From NCBI GenBank assembly GCA_020635535.1, contig JACJZP010000005.1:62001-126000 (forward strand): a DNA stretch of 64,000 bases. Direction: 5' to 3'. Position 1 is the stretch's first letter. Each line of letters begins with the position of its first letter. The translations under genes were made by a program, and so were the position numbers. Below, piece by piece: positions 46,649 through 54,180 of this stretch. A model generated the notes under the pieces. That model had not been told where the DNA came from and made no database searches. It worked only from the letters and a program-made list of their open reading frames with translations. The stretch comes from Flavobacteriales bacterium. Its GTDB lineage: Bacteria; Bacteroidota; Bacteroidia; UBA10329.

Positions 46649-47887
46649 ATGAGCGAAAACCAAGTTTATGACATCTGCATAGTAGGTGGCGGAATTGTAG
46701 GCGCTGCAACGGCTTACAGCTTTCAGCAAGCATATCCTGAATTGAAGGTTCTGCTTATTGAAAAAGAAAACCGTCCTGCACCACACCAAACCGGACATAA
46801 TTCGGGAGTGATTCACTCGGGTATTTACTATAAGCCAGGTTCTTTCAAGGCCAAGAATTGTGTCAAAGGAAAAGACCAACTCATTGCTTTCGCGAAGGAG
46901 CATGGCGTAAAGCACGATGTCTGTGGGAAGATCATTGTGGCAACCGAAGAGAAGGAGTTGCCGCAAATGGACAAGGTCTTCAACAACGGCAAGGCCAACG
47001 GACTGAGCGATATTGAATACATCGGGCCAGAGAAGATCAGAGAGATTGAGCCACATTGCACGGGCATCAAAGGCATTTGGGTGCCGTACACCGGTATTAT
47101 CGATTTTGTGGGTGCTACGGCCAAAATGTTGGAGATAACGGAAGCATTGAATGCTTCCAGTAAAGTTGTGTTCAATGAGGAGGTTCTTTCTTACAAAGAA
47201 GAAGCTGGTCTGAAAAACATCAAGACCAAAAGGTCGAGTTACAAGGCCAAATACATGGTTTTCTGCGGTGGACTTCAATCAGACCGATTGGCCAGGAAAG
47301 ACGGGGTGGAATTGGACATGGCCATTGTCGGTTTCCGTGGCGATTATTACGAGTTGGCGGAGCATGCAAAGCATAAGGTCCGTAACCTCATCTATCCTGT
47401 TCCAAATCCAGAGTTTCCATTCTTGGGAGTTCACTTCACCAGAATGACGGACGGTAGCGTTGAATGCGGCCCGAATGCGGTTTTTACGTTCAAACGAGAA
47501 GGTTATGGTAAAACCGATTTCAACCTTCGAGACACGGCAGAGGCACTGTCATTCAAAGGCACTTGGAATCTGCTTTTCAATCATTTCGGTTTTGCCTGGA
47601 ATGAATACCGAAGAGCATTCTCGAAACGACTTTTCCTTCAAACATTACAGCGCTTGATCCCTGACCTTACCATGGATGATATTGTTCCCGGAAGGGCGGG
47701 AGTGAGAGCCATGGCTCTTGGTTTGGATGGCGATACCATTGATGATTTCCGCATTGAACAGAAAGGAAACTCGCTGCATGTGCTGAATGCCCCTAGTCCG
47801 GCAGCTACGGCCAGTTTGGCAATCGGTGATCAGATACGTGAAATGGCGGAAGAGCGATTTTCACTTCGCGAAGTTATTGGACAGTAG
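46649..47887 (+). CDS. lhgO: L-2-hydroxyglutarate oxidase
   Basis: 412 aa FAD-dependent oxidase/dehydrogenase of the DAO family. FAD motif GGGIVG (13-18), followed by the LhgO-typical HQTGHNSGVIHSGIYYKPGSFKAKNCVKG, then GKIIVATEE, VPYTGIIDFVGATAKM, CGGLQSDRLA and the C-terminal GRAGVRAMALGLDGDTIDDF and NAPSPAATASLAIG. Oxidises L-2-hydroxyglutarate, a side product of malate dehydrogenase, back to 2-oxoglutarate and feeds electrons to quinone. The stop TAG is the first triplet of a 7-nt repeat array. Confidence 0.93.
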   Translation: MSENQVYDICIVGGGIVGAATAYSFQQAYPELKVLLIEKENRPAPHQTGHNSGVIHSGIYYKPGSFKAKNCVKGKDQLIAFAKEHGVKHDVCGKIIVATEEKELPQMDKVFNNGKANGLSDIEYIGPEKIREIEPHCTGIKGIWVPYTGIIDFVGATAKMLEITEALNASSKVVFNEEVLSYKEEAGLKNIKTKRSSYKAKYMVFCGGLQSDRLARKDGVELDMAIVGFRGDYYELAEHAKHKVRNLIYPVPNPEFPFLGVHFTRMTDGSVECGPNAVFTFKREGYGKTDFNLRDTAEALSFKGTWNLLFNHFGFAWNEYRRAFSKRLFLQTLQRLIPDLTMDDIVPGRAGVRAMALGLDGDTIDDFRIEQKGNSLHVLNAPSPAATASLAIGDQIREMAEERFSLREVIGQ

Positions 47888-47940
47888 TTATTGGTTATCG
47901 GGCGAAACCAATAACCACTTTCATAATACCTCAATAACTA
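47885..47940. repeat. Symmetric array of 7-nt units filling the lhgO/hypothetical convergent gap
   Basis: Eight consecutive 7-nt units. The first is TAGTTAT (its TAG is the lhgO stop) and the last is ATAACTA, its exact reverse complement (which gives the TAG stop of the opposing gene). TGGTTAT and AACCAAT inside give a 9-bp stem (47888-47896 with 47906-47914). No T run, so it is not a classical terminator. Confidence 0.6.
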
Positions 47941-48489
47941 ATCTGTAATTCGGTACTTCTCAGTGAACGTGTCCCACTTGATGATGAACTGCTCCATGAT
48001 CTCATCAATGTTCTTGAGCAGAATCGGGTCTGGTGTGTTGAGATTTCGGAAGTAGTCTTTCTGGAAATCGTTCAATCCATACTTGAAGAACACTGCCCGG
48101 CTCATAGCATAATGGGTGTTCTTTGATGGGTAGTTGATCTTACCGAAATAGGCCAACATGTTATCAATTGCTGTGCGCATACTCACCGTGTCAACACCAT
48201 AGACTGATGAGAGCTTTTCAATTGTAAGTTCTTTTATTCGATCCTCCTGTCCTTCGTGAAAATACTCATCCAGTAATTTGAAATTGCCCGCTATTACAAT
48301 GAGCAGAAAATCATCCTGATTTTCTGGGTCGATCTTAGCAGGGCGGAGTAAATTCACATCATTGCTGAGGAGTTCAGCTACTTCGGCAAAACTGTTGTCT
48401 ACCGCATTGAAGGCTATGTTGACAAACAATTCGGCTACCTTCTCTTCGGCAACTTTCTTCTTAAAAATGGTTGTGATGCCAAAAGCCAT
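47938..48489 (-). CDS. Hypothetical cytoplasmic protein
   Basis: 183 aa, unrecognised. Starts MAFGITTIFKKKVAEEKVAELFVNIAFNAVDNSFAEVAELL; no signal peptide or membrane helix. Rich in hydrophobic/charged alternation typical of helices, with repeated aromatic-containing helices (YFGKINYPSKNTHYAMSRAVFFKYGLNDFQKDYFRNL). It ends in the symmetric repeat array shared with lhgO. No terminator is evident apart from that. Upstream is the non-coding region 48490-48824. Confidence 0.75.
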   Translation of the reverse strand: MAFGITTIFKKKVAEEKVAELFVNIAFNAVDNSFAEVAELLSNDVNLLRPAKIDPENQDDFLLIVIAGNFKLLDEYFHEGQEDRIKELTIEKLSSVYGVDTVSMRTAIDNMLAYFGKINYPSKNTHYAMSRAVFFKYGLNDFQKDYFRNLNTPDPILLKNIDEIMEQFIIKWDTFTEKYRITD

Positions 48490-48579
48490 CTATTCAGCGT
48501 AACTGGGTTTAAACAAAACTATAGTGTTGGAAACGGGGATCAAACCATAAGATTGTCCAATTGTTAACAGGTTTGAGTT

Positions 48580-48610
48580 AAAAAAAAGCCCCGCTCAAAC
48601 TGAGCGGGGC
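48580..48610 (-). terminator. Orphan minus-strand intrinsic terminator
   Basis: Minus strand: GCCCCGCTCA, 3-nt loop, TGAGCGGGGC (48610-48588), then eight T (48587-48580). A 10-bp GC-rich stem with an ideal U tract, but no minus-strand coding gene ends just upstream of it. Confidence 0.85.
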
Positions 48611-48767
48611 ACCGATGGTCTATGCTAACTCGATCAACCAATAAACCAAGTAAAACGACCAGCATTTGCGTATCACATAAACCTACCGGATTTGTTAGTG
48701 AAACCAATGCGATTAATGGTTTGTTCAGTTGAAACGCAAGAGTTAACGTTTATTGTCTGATCCCAAA
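48611..48767 (-). other. Non-coding stretch between two minus-strand terminators; possible small RNA
   Basis: About 157 nt with no open frame of note, bounded by the terminator of the T9SS esterase gene and by the orphan terminator at 48580-48610. The whole gene-free stretch is 48490-48824. No tRNA, tmRNA or SRP RNA signature was recognised and no clean TAnnTTTG box was found on the minus strand. Either a small RNA or an extended 3' region with a back-up terminator. Confidence 0.3.
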
Positions 48768-48799
48768 CAAAAAAGCCGCTGATTTCGGTCAACGGCTTT
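48768..48799 (-). terminator. Terminator of the T9SS esterase gene
   Basis: On the minus strand AAAGCCG pairs with CGGCTTT (48799-48793 with 48778-48772), with an inner TGA/TCA pairing, followed by T residues. A-rich and T-rich on both sides. Confidence 0.72.
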
Positions 48800-48824
48800 C
48801 TTTTTGGGGGGTGATTACCTTTCC

Positions 48825-50048
48825 TTATTCCTTAATGAATCTGGCAGTACCTACAGTTTCACCTCTGAATAAAAGTAAATAAGCTCCGGTAGGTAATTCT
48901 GAAATGTCAAGTTGATTCTGCCCAAGTCTGGCACTTGAGTTAAGAACTGTTCTACCAGTGGCATCAATTACCTCAACTGTTCCTACTTCGTCTGTTCTAA
49001 ACTTGAGTACGTCTGTTGCAGGATTAGGATAAACTCCGATGGTACGAACTTCTCTATCTAGAATTCCGACCCACTGCGTTTCTGCACAGTTGCCTGTACT
49101 TCCACAGACCATGTTTCCGCAGAATTCGATAACAGCGGCTTTTACATCTGGGTTGAATCCACTGGCCAGATATCCAACATGGTTCTGAACACCTTCAAAT
49201 GCATAAAGGCAGTTGTTAACGCTTGCGTTTCGGGCTCTGGCATGAATATCTCTACTACCGCTGGCAATCAACCCCGTTGGTATACCAGAAACCGAAACTT
49301 CAGTTGTGTTGAATGGCACCACGTTGTCAAGTTCTTCGTGTATGCTGATGATCGGAACATCGCTGTCTTCTATCCAACTGGTATCTCCAATAGCGCCACT
49401 GTAGCTCAATACACCCAATACACTACTTGAGTATCCTGGTGTACCACTGTTTCCTTCAACACCTCCCAATCCAGCGGTGTCGTTTTCCATATACGAAGGA
49501 ACCTCAGCTATCTTATCGAAATATGCAGTGTGAATGGCTCCAATGGCACCGGCAGAAATTCCGCCAACAATTATGCGGTCTGGGTCTATTCCATACGGAT
49601 TACCATCTTCGGCCACGGTCTTTTTTAGATAACGCACACATGCTTTTATATCGTGCATGGAGCGCATTACGGCAAGTGTGGTGGTTACTTCACTTGGAAA
49701 GAAGAAGCCAACTCGGTAATCTGGTGCAACAGCTACATAACCCATTTTGGCAAAGAACTGACACTGACTTGCAACATCGCTACGCTGACCTCCTATGAAC
49801 GAACCGCCAAAGGCCATGATCATAACGGGGCGTCCGGTTTCCGTATCTCCTGTTGGTTCGTACACGTCCATTTTCAGGTCGGTTGGTCCACCACCTAAAG
49901 CGTTGTTGTTGCCGAATACAACTGCTGAGGTCACGTCTACATTTGAGAAGAGGTTTTCAGTCATGTATCTGCCGTTGGTGCAGTCGTTCTGAGCGGTAGC
50001 GCCCAATGCAACTCCCGCGGATAAAATGATTGTAAAAAGTCTTTTCAT
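48825..50048 (-). CDS. Secreted alpha/beta-hydrolase (esterase-like) with T9SS type A sorting domain
   Basis: 407 aa from the ATG at 50048 (a longer frame to 50093 adds residues before the signal peptide). Signal peptide 1-20 (MKRLFTII... TAQ). Carboxylesterase/BD-FAE-like fold: oxyanion segment MAFGGSFIGGQRSD, nucleophile elbow GGISAGA, later Asp and His candidates (SIHEELDNVVPF; GVQNHVGYLASG). C-terminal Por tail: IGVYPNPATDVLKFRTDEVGT, GRTVLNSS, LPTGAYLLLF. Probably a surface or secreted esterase acting on polysaccharide acetyl or polyester groups; substrate not inferable. Follows galK by 34 nt. Confidence 0.88.
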   Translation of the reverse strand: MKRLFTIILSAGVALGATAQNDCTNGRYMTENLFSNVDVTSAVVFGNNNALGGGPTDLKMDVYEPTGDTETGRPVMIMAFGGSFIGGQRSDVASQCQFFAKMGYVAVAPDYRVGFFFPSEVTTTLAVMRSMHDIKACVRYLKKTVAEDGNPYGIDPDRIIVGGISAGAIGAIHTAYFDKIAEVPSYMENDTAGLGGVEGNSGTPGYSSSVLGVLSYSGAIGDTSWIEDSDVPIISIHEELDNVVPFNTTEVSVSGIPTGLIASGSRDIHARARNASVNNCLYAFEGVQNHVGYLASGFNPDVKAAVIEFCGNMVCGSTGNCAETQWVGILDREVRTIGVYPNPATDVLKFRTDEVGTVEVIDATGRTVLNSSARLGQNQLDISELPTGAYLLLFRGETVGTARFIKE

Positions 50049-50082
50049 GGTATTTTTTATGTTTTGAAGCGTTAAAGATAAT

Positions 50083-51237
50083 TTAATCATCAACTAACAT
50101 GTGTACTCCTTCTGACGGTTGGCAAGCGTAAAATAATGGTGCGTACCCGAACTGCACCGTATAATCTGTTTCCAGTTGCTTTATAATGTCTGAAAATCGG
50201 TCTGTTTGTACAATTGCAATGCAACAGCCACCGAATCCGGCACCAGTCATTCGGGCTCCCAAACAACCTTCTTCTTTAAGCAGGTTATGGACAATGAAAT
50301 CGAGTTCTTTACAGGAAACTTCAAAATCACAGGATAGCGATGTGTGCGATTCGTACATCAGTTTTCCAAAAGTTTCAAGGTCGTTTTGCGCCAAGGCTCT
50401 GGCCGATTGTTTGACTCTCTGCTGTTCAGTAATTGCGTGCCTGGCCCGCTTTTTTATTGTTGAATTTTCGATTGCCTGAATTTCAGACAATCCGGCATCC
50501 ACCAAATTTGCCAAGCGAGCGTTATTCTGCCCAAGGATTCGCAGAGCTTCATCACATTCCTGTCTTCGCTGGTTGTAGGCGCTTTCCGCCAGCTGTCTTG
50601 GCCTGTTGGAGTTTATGATCAGTAGAGAATATTCATCAAGCCGTATCGGAATGTGTTCAAAGGTCAATGAATCGCAATCCAATTGCATGGCATGGTCTTT
50701 CTTCCCGTTTGCCACGGCAAACTGATCCATAATACCGCAGCTCACGCCAATGAATTCATTCTCAATTTGCTGACAGTTCAGTGCCATTTGAGTTCGGTCT
50801 GGTTCAGAATCATTGAATAATTTAGAAAGAGAATAATAGATCAGAACTTCTAGCGCTGCTGAAGATGAAAGCCCAGAACCTTTCGGCAACGAACTGTCTA
50901 TCAGCAGGTCAAAACCCCGAATCGGAATTCCTTTCTTTTTCAAGAACAGAATAACTCCAAGAACATAGTCGCTCCACCTTCCTTGTTTTTCAGTTGGAAG
51001 AGCGTCCATGGTCAACTCTATTGTTGATTCAAAGTCTGTGGAGAAAAGTCGAATTCGCCCAGATTCTGTCGTACGGACCAATGCAGTTATGCCCAGTGAA
51101 ATAGCGGTTGGCATCACCGATCCTCCCAAGTAGTCAATGTGTTCTCCGATCAAATTCACGCGGCCAGGACAGAAAAAGCGGAGTGGTGTACTTCCAGGGC
51201 CGAACAATTCAAAGAATTGGATGACTTGTTTATTCAT
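50083..51237 (-). CDS. galK: Galactokinase
   Basis: 384 aa from the ATG at 51237. GHMP kinase: signature PGRVNLIGEHIDY (24-36), ATP-binding LPKGSGLSSSAALEV, GVSCGIMDQFAVANGKKDHAM and the C-terminal ARMTGAGFGGCCIAIV. Phosphorylates galactose at C1. An alternative upstream TTG (51268-51270) is instead the -33 promoter element. No galT, galE or galM nearby. Likely cotranscribed with the T9SS esterase downstream, hinting at galactose-containing polysaccharide use, though this is inference. Confidence 0.95.
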   Translation of the reverse strand: MNKQVIQFFELFGPGSTPLRFFCPGRVNLIGEHIDYLGGSVMPTAISLGITALVRTTESGRIRLFSTDFESTIELTMDALPTEKQGRWSDYVLGVILFLKKKGIPIRGFDLLIDSSLPKGSGLSSSAALEVLIYYSLSKLFNDSEPDRTQMALNCQQIENEFIGVSCGIMDQFAVANGKKDHAMQLDCDSLTFEHIPIRLDEYSLLIINSNRPRQLAESAYNQRRQECDEALRILGQNNARLANLVDAGLSEIQAIENSTIKKRARHAITEQQRVKQSARALAQNDLETFGKLMYESHTSLSCDFEVSCKELDFIVHNLLKEEGCLGARMTGAGFGGCCIAIVQTDRFSDIIKQLETDYTVQFGYAPLFYACQPSEGVHMLVDD

Positions 51238-51242
51238 GTTTG

Positions 51243-51270
51243 GAAAAATAGCCTTTGAACTGGCATTCAA
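51243..51270 (-). promoter_or_regulatory. Probable galK promoter (TTG-N17-TATTTTTC)
   Basis: Minus strand: TTG at 51270-51268 and TATTTTTC at 51250-51243, spacer 17 nt, one mismatch. The box ends 5 nt before the ATG, so the transcript would be nearly leaderless. Confidence 0.45.
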
Positions 51271-51314
51271 CGCGCTAAGTACTAACTTTACATCAATTCA
51301 AGCATTCCAGTTTT

Positions 51315-51782
51315 ATGAGTAAAGCAGACCGATTGCTCGGAGAGTACCGAGAGAGTCATCAGAACGAAACCAATCAGTTCATTCACAACATTTTTGTTCC
51401 GCTCATTTTCTTGAGCGCAATAGGAATGCTTTGGGATATCAAACTTCCTATAGCACTTGATTTTCTCGGTGGCGACCCGCTCAATGTTGCAATGATCGTT
51501 GCAGTATTTGTGTTTGCCTATTACCTGTCCATCTCGTTTGCGGTGGCAGTTGGAATAATGTCGGTAACCGCTGTCGGAATGATCTTCTGCTACTTGTATA
51601 GCGGTTCAGTAAGCATCTGGAAATTCTCCTTGGCAATTTTTGCCATATCATGGGTTTTTCAGCTGGTCGGACATAAAATTGAAGGCAAAAAACCATCGTT
51701 TTTCAAAGACCTCGAATTCTTCTTGGTAGGACCAATGTGGGTATTGGTCAAACTCTACAACAAACTCGGTATTAAATATTGA
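51315..51782 (+). CDS. Mpo1-like / DUF962 membrane protein (predicted 2-hydroxy fatty acid dioxygenase)
   Basis: 155 aa with four hydrophobic segments. Conserved DUF962 features: N-terminal YRESHQNETNQFIHNIFVPLIFLS and C-terminal FQLVGHKIEGKKPSFFKDLEFFLVGPMW, carrying the histidines that bind iron in yeast Mpo1. Mpo1 is an Fe(II)-dependent dioxygenase shortening 2-hydroxy fatty acids by one carbon (alpha-oxidation). An aldehyde dehydrogenase of the fatty-aldehyde type starts 2 nt after its stop, matching the preceding step of the yeast pathway. Divergent from galK. Confidence 0.87.
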   Translation: MSKADRLLGEYRESHQNETNQFIHNIFVPLIFLSAIGMLWDIKLPIALDFLGGDPLNVAMIVAVFVFAYYLSISFAVAVGIMSVTAVGMIFCYLYSGSVSIWKFSLAIFAISWVFQLVGHKIEGKKPSFFKDLEFFLVGPMWVLVKLYNKLGIKY

Positions 51783-51784
51783 TC

Positions 51785-53200
51785 ATGGCAGAAGCAGTAA
51801 TGGAAAAGCCTAAAACAGGCACAGCATATTCGGAAGTTGTACAAAAACAACGGGATTATTTTTGGACACATGCTACTAAGTCGGCAGGTTTCAGAAAGCG
51901 TCAGCTCACCAAGCTGAAAGAAGCATTCCGTAAGCACGAAAAAAGCCTTTTAGATGCGCTGTGGGCCGATCTGCACAAGCCAGAACAGGAAGCCTTTACC
52001 ACTGAAATTGAAGTAACGGTGGCAGAGATAGATCATTACTTGCGCCATTTAGATGATTGGATGGAGCCGGAGCACGTGGCAACCCCATTGTTCTTCCAGC
52101 CAGGTTCCTCAATGATCATTCCGGAGCCTTACGGTGTGGCTTTGATCATTGCGCCTTGGAACTATCCGGTCAAGAATCTTTTCGGGCCGCTATTGGGAGC
52201 AATTGCCGCTGGAAATACAGCCGTTGTAAAGCCATCAGAGATCTCTCCGAATTGTAGTAAAGCAATTGCAGAACTTATTGCAGATACTTTCGACCCCGAG
52301 TACATTGTAAGTATTGAAGGAGGCGTTCCAGAAACAACCGAGTTGCTGAAAGAACGTTTCGATTATCTGTTGTTCACTGGCGGTACGGAGATCGGTAGAA
52401 TCGTATATCAAGCGGCAGCCAAACATCTAACACCGGTAACGCTGGAGTTGGGCGGAAAAAGCCCATGCATTATTGATACGAACATCAACGTAAATATTGC
52501 CGCCAAACGTTTGGTCTGGGGTAAATTCCAGAATGCAGGACAGACCTGTATCGCACCGGATTACATCTATGTGAACAATAAGATCAAGGATAAATTCTTG
52601 GCCAAGGTGAAGCAATACATCGAAGAATTCTTCGGACCTGCCGATCAGCCATCAGAACATCTTGGTCGTATCATTTCTGACCGCCATTTTGAACGGGTAA
52701 GTAAGATGCTAACGGGAGATATTCTGGTTGGTGGGGTAACAGATGCTTCGCAGAAATACATTGCACCAACAGTTATTGATAACGTTGGTAAAGACCATCC
52801 TGCCATGCAGGAAGAGATCTTCGGACCCGTAATGCCGATAATCGGTTACGATAGTTTTGATGAGGTGATCAACCACATCAATGCGGGCGAACGTCCGTTG
52901 GCAATGTACTTGTTCAGCAATGATTCTAAATTGAAAAAGCGCCTTATCAATGAGACTTCTTCAGGTGCAATCTGTGTCAATGAAACCATGGTACATGCCG
53001 GACAACCTAATCTGCCTTTTGGTGGAGTTGGGAACAGCGGTATGGGCGCCTATAACGGTAAACTCGGTTTCGATACGTTCTCGCACAAAAAGCCGGTAAT
53101 GACTCGTGCTTTTCTTGGCGATGTTGCCCAGAAGTATCCTCCTTATACGAGCGGAAAGTTGAGCTTCATCAAGATGGCAGCGAAGTATTTGCTCAGATAG
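51785..53200 (+). CDS. Aldehyde dehydrogenase, class 3 (fatty aldehyde) type
   Basis: 471 aa from the ATG at 51785; an in-frame TTG two codons earlier is rejected. Class 3 style N-terminus (FRKRQLTKLKEAFRKHEKSLLDALWADLHKPEQEAFTTEI). NAD-binding APWNYPVKNLFGPLLGAIAAGNTAVVKPSE, FTGGTEIGR, catalytic Glu in LELGGKSPCIID and catalytic Cys in NAGQTCIAPDY. No N-terminal extension. The C-terminus is short and has no clear membrane anchor. Predicted to oxidise long-chain (2-hydroxy) aldehydes, given the 2-nt spacing from the Mpo1-like gene. Its stop TAG starts a 7-nt repeat array. Confidence 0.92.
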   Translation: MAEAVMEKPKTGTAYSEVVQKQRDYFWTHATKSAGFRKRQLTKLKEAFRKHEKSLLDALWADLHKPEQEAFTTEIEVTVAEIDHYLRHLDDWMEPEHVATPLFFQPGSSMIIPEPYGVALIIAPWNYPVKNLFGPLLGAIAAGNTAVVKPSEISPNCSKAIAELIADTFDPEYIVSIEGGVPETTELLKERFDYLLFTGGTEIGRIVYQAAAKHLTPVTLELGGKSPCIIDTNINVNIAAKRLVWGKFQNAGQTCIAPDYIYVNNKIKDKFLAKVKQYIEEFFGPADQPSEHLGRIISDRHFERVSKMLTGDILVGGVTDASQKYIAPTVIDNVGKDHPAMQEEIFGPVMPIIGYDSFDEVINHINAGERPLAMYLFSNDSKLKKRLINETSSGAICVNETMVHAGQPNLPFGGVGNSGMGAYNGKLGFDTFSHKKPVMTRAFLGDVAQKYPPYTSGKLSFIKMAAKYLLR

Positions 53201-53274
53201 TGACTAGAGAACAACTAATAGCGACCAGTATTTGGCCTGAGAGTTTGAGAGCTAAGTACTGGTCGTTTCTTTTT
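53198..53274. repeat. 7-nt unit array followed by a hairpin with T run, after the aldehyde dehydrogenase stop
   Basis: Units beginning with the stop: TAGTGAC, TAGAGAA, CAACTAA, TAGCGAC, CAGTATT (53198-53232). The last ones form the left arm of an 11-bp stem (53220-53230 with 53257-53267; 26-nt loop), followed by TCT and six T, so it could also act as a weak terminator. It overlaps the start of the next open frame. Confidence 0.5.
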
Positions 53275-54180
53275 TCGTTTTTCATTTCACCGTTTTTCGT
53301 TTCGGCTCAAAAGCCAGCAATTGACCACGTTATTGTTATCGGTGTGGATGGCATGAGTACAGATGGTGTTCAAAATGCACAAACGCCTACCATTGACAGT
53401 ATTCTGAAAGTTGCCGCATATACCTGGAAGTGTGAGGCAGTGCTGCCTACAAGCAGCAGCCCCAACTGGGCAAGCATGATCATGGGCGCTGGGCCAGAGA
53501 AACATGGTGTGACCTCTAACGCTTGGCAACCTAACAAACAGACCATTGAGTTGGAATGCGAAGGAACCAATGGAAATGGCAAGCCAAGTGGTATTTGGCC
53601 CACCATTTTTGGAGAGTTGCGCAGACAGAAGCCCAACTCAAAGATCGCCTGCTTCAACGATTGGTTGGCATTTAACCGGTTGTTTGAGAAAGGCGTGGTG
53701 AACAGACAGCGAGATGCCTGTCTACTGCAAGCCGCAGCACACAAAGGCTACAAGGGCATTACCAACAGAGCCACTCGATACTTCAAGAGCAAGAATCCGA
53801 ATTTCATGTTTGTGCATTTGGATCTGGTCGATCATGCAGGACACCATGACGGACATGGAACCCAAGCGTATTATGATGCCGTTGGAATAGCCGATCAACA
53901 GATCCGTAAGATCGTTCAGGCGATAAAGGAATCTGGTGTTGCTGAAAGAACCATTCTTCTGATCACTGCTGACCACGGAGGCATTGGCCACGGCCACGGT
54001 GGCGATACACCCGAAGAACGCTTCGTACCTTGGATTCTAGCTGGACCTGGCGTGGTTAACGGAGAACTTCAAGCCGAGGTTAAAACTTATGATACCGCTG
54101 CAACCATTGCTTATTTGTTGAATGTAGAAACTCCGGAATGCTGGGTCGGAAAGCCGGTAATTGAGGCTATTGCTCAATAA
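53245..54180 (+). CDS. Secreted alkaline-phosphatase-superfamily phosphodiesterase-like protein
   Basis: 311 aa if translation starts at the TTG at 53245, which gives a compact signal peptide (MRAKYWSFLFSFFISPFFVSA). A GTG at 53200 would add 15 residues encoded by the repeat array and is the alternative. Metal-binding and catalytic segments of the NPP/alkaline phosphatase fold: VIGVDGMS, nucleophile region LPTSSSPNWASM (Ser in place of the usual Thr), HLDLVDHAGHHDGHG, ITADHGGIGHGHGG, then FVPWILAGPGV. Probably periplasmic or exported hydrolase of phosphate di/monoesters; exact substrate unknown. The 3' end overlaps the convergent helicase gene by 14 nt. Confidence 0.83.
   Translation: MRAKYWSFLFSFFISPFFVSAQKPAIDHVIVIGVDGMSTDGVQNAQTPTIDSILKVAAYTWKCEAVLPTSSSPNWASMIMGAGPEKHGVTSNAWQPNKQTIELECEGTNGNGKPSGIWPTIFGELRRQKPNSKIACFNDWLAFNRLFEKGVVNRQRDACLLQAAAHKGYKGITNRATRYFKSKNPNFMFVHLDLVDHAGHHDGHGTQAYYDAVGIADQQIRKIVQAIKESGVAERTILLITADHGGIGHGHGGDTPEERFVPWILAGPGVVNGELQAEVKTYDTAATIAYLLNVETPECWVGKPVIEAIAQ

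Noticed and set aside
46601..47278. 225-codon minus-strand open frame opposite lhgO
   Set aside because: Shadow of lhgO, whose conserved motifs explain the sequence fully.
51238..51270. Longer galK starting at the TTG at 51270
   Set aside because: The TTG fits the -33 promoter element, and the ATG at 51237 gives the usual spacing to the GHMP signature.
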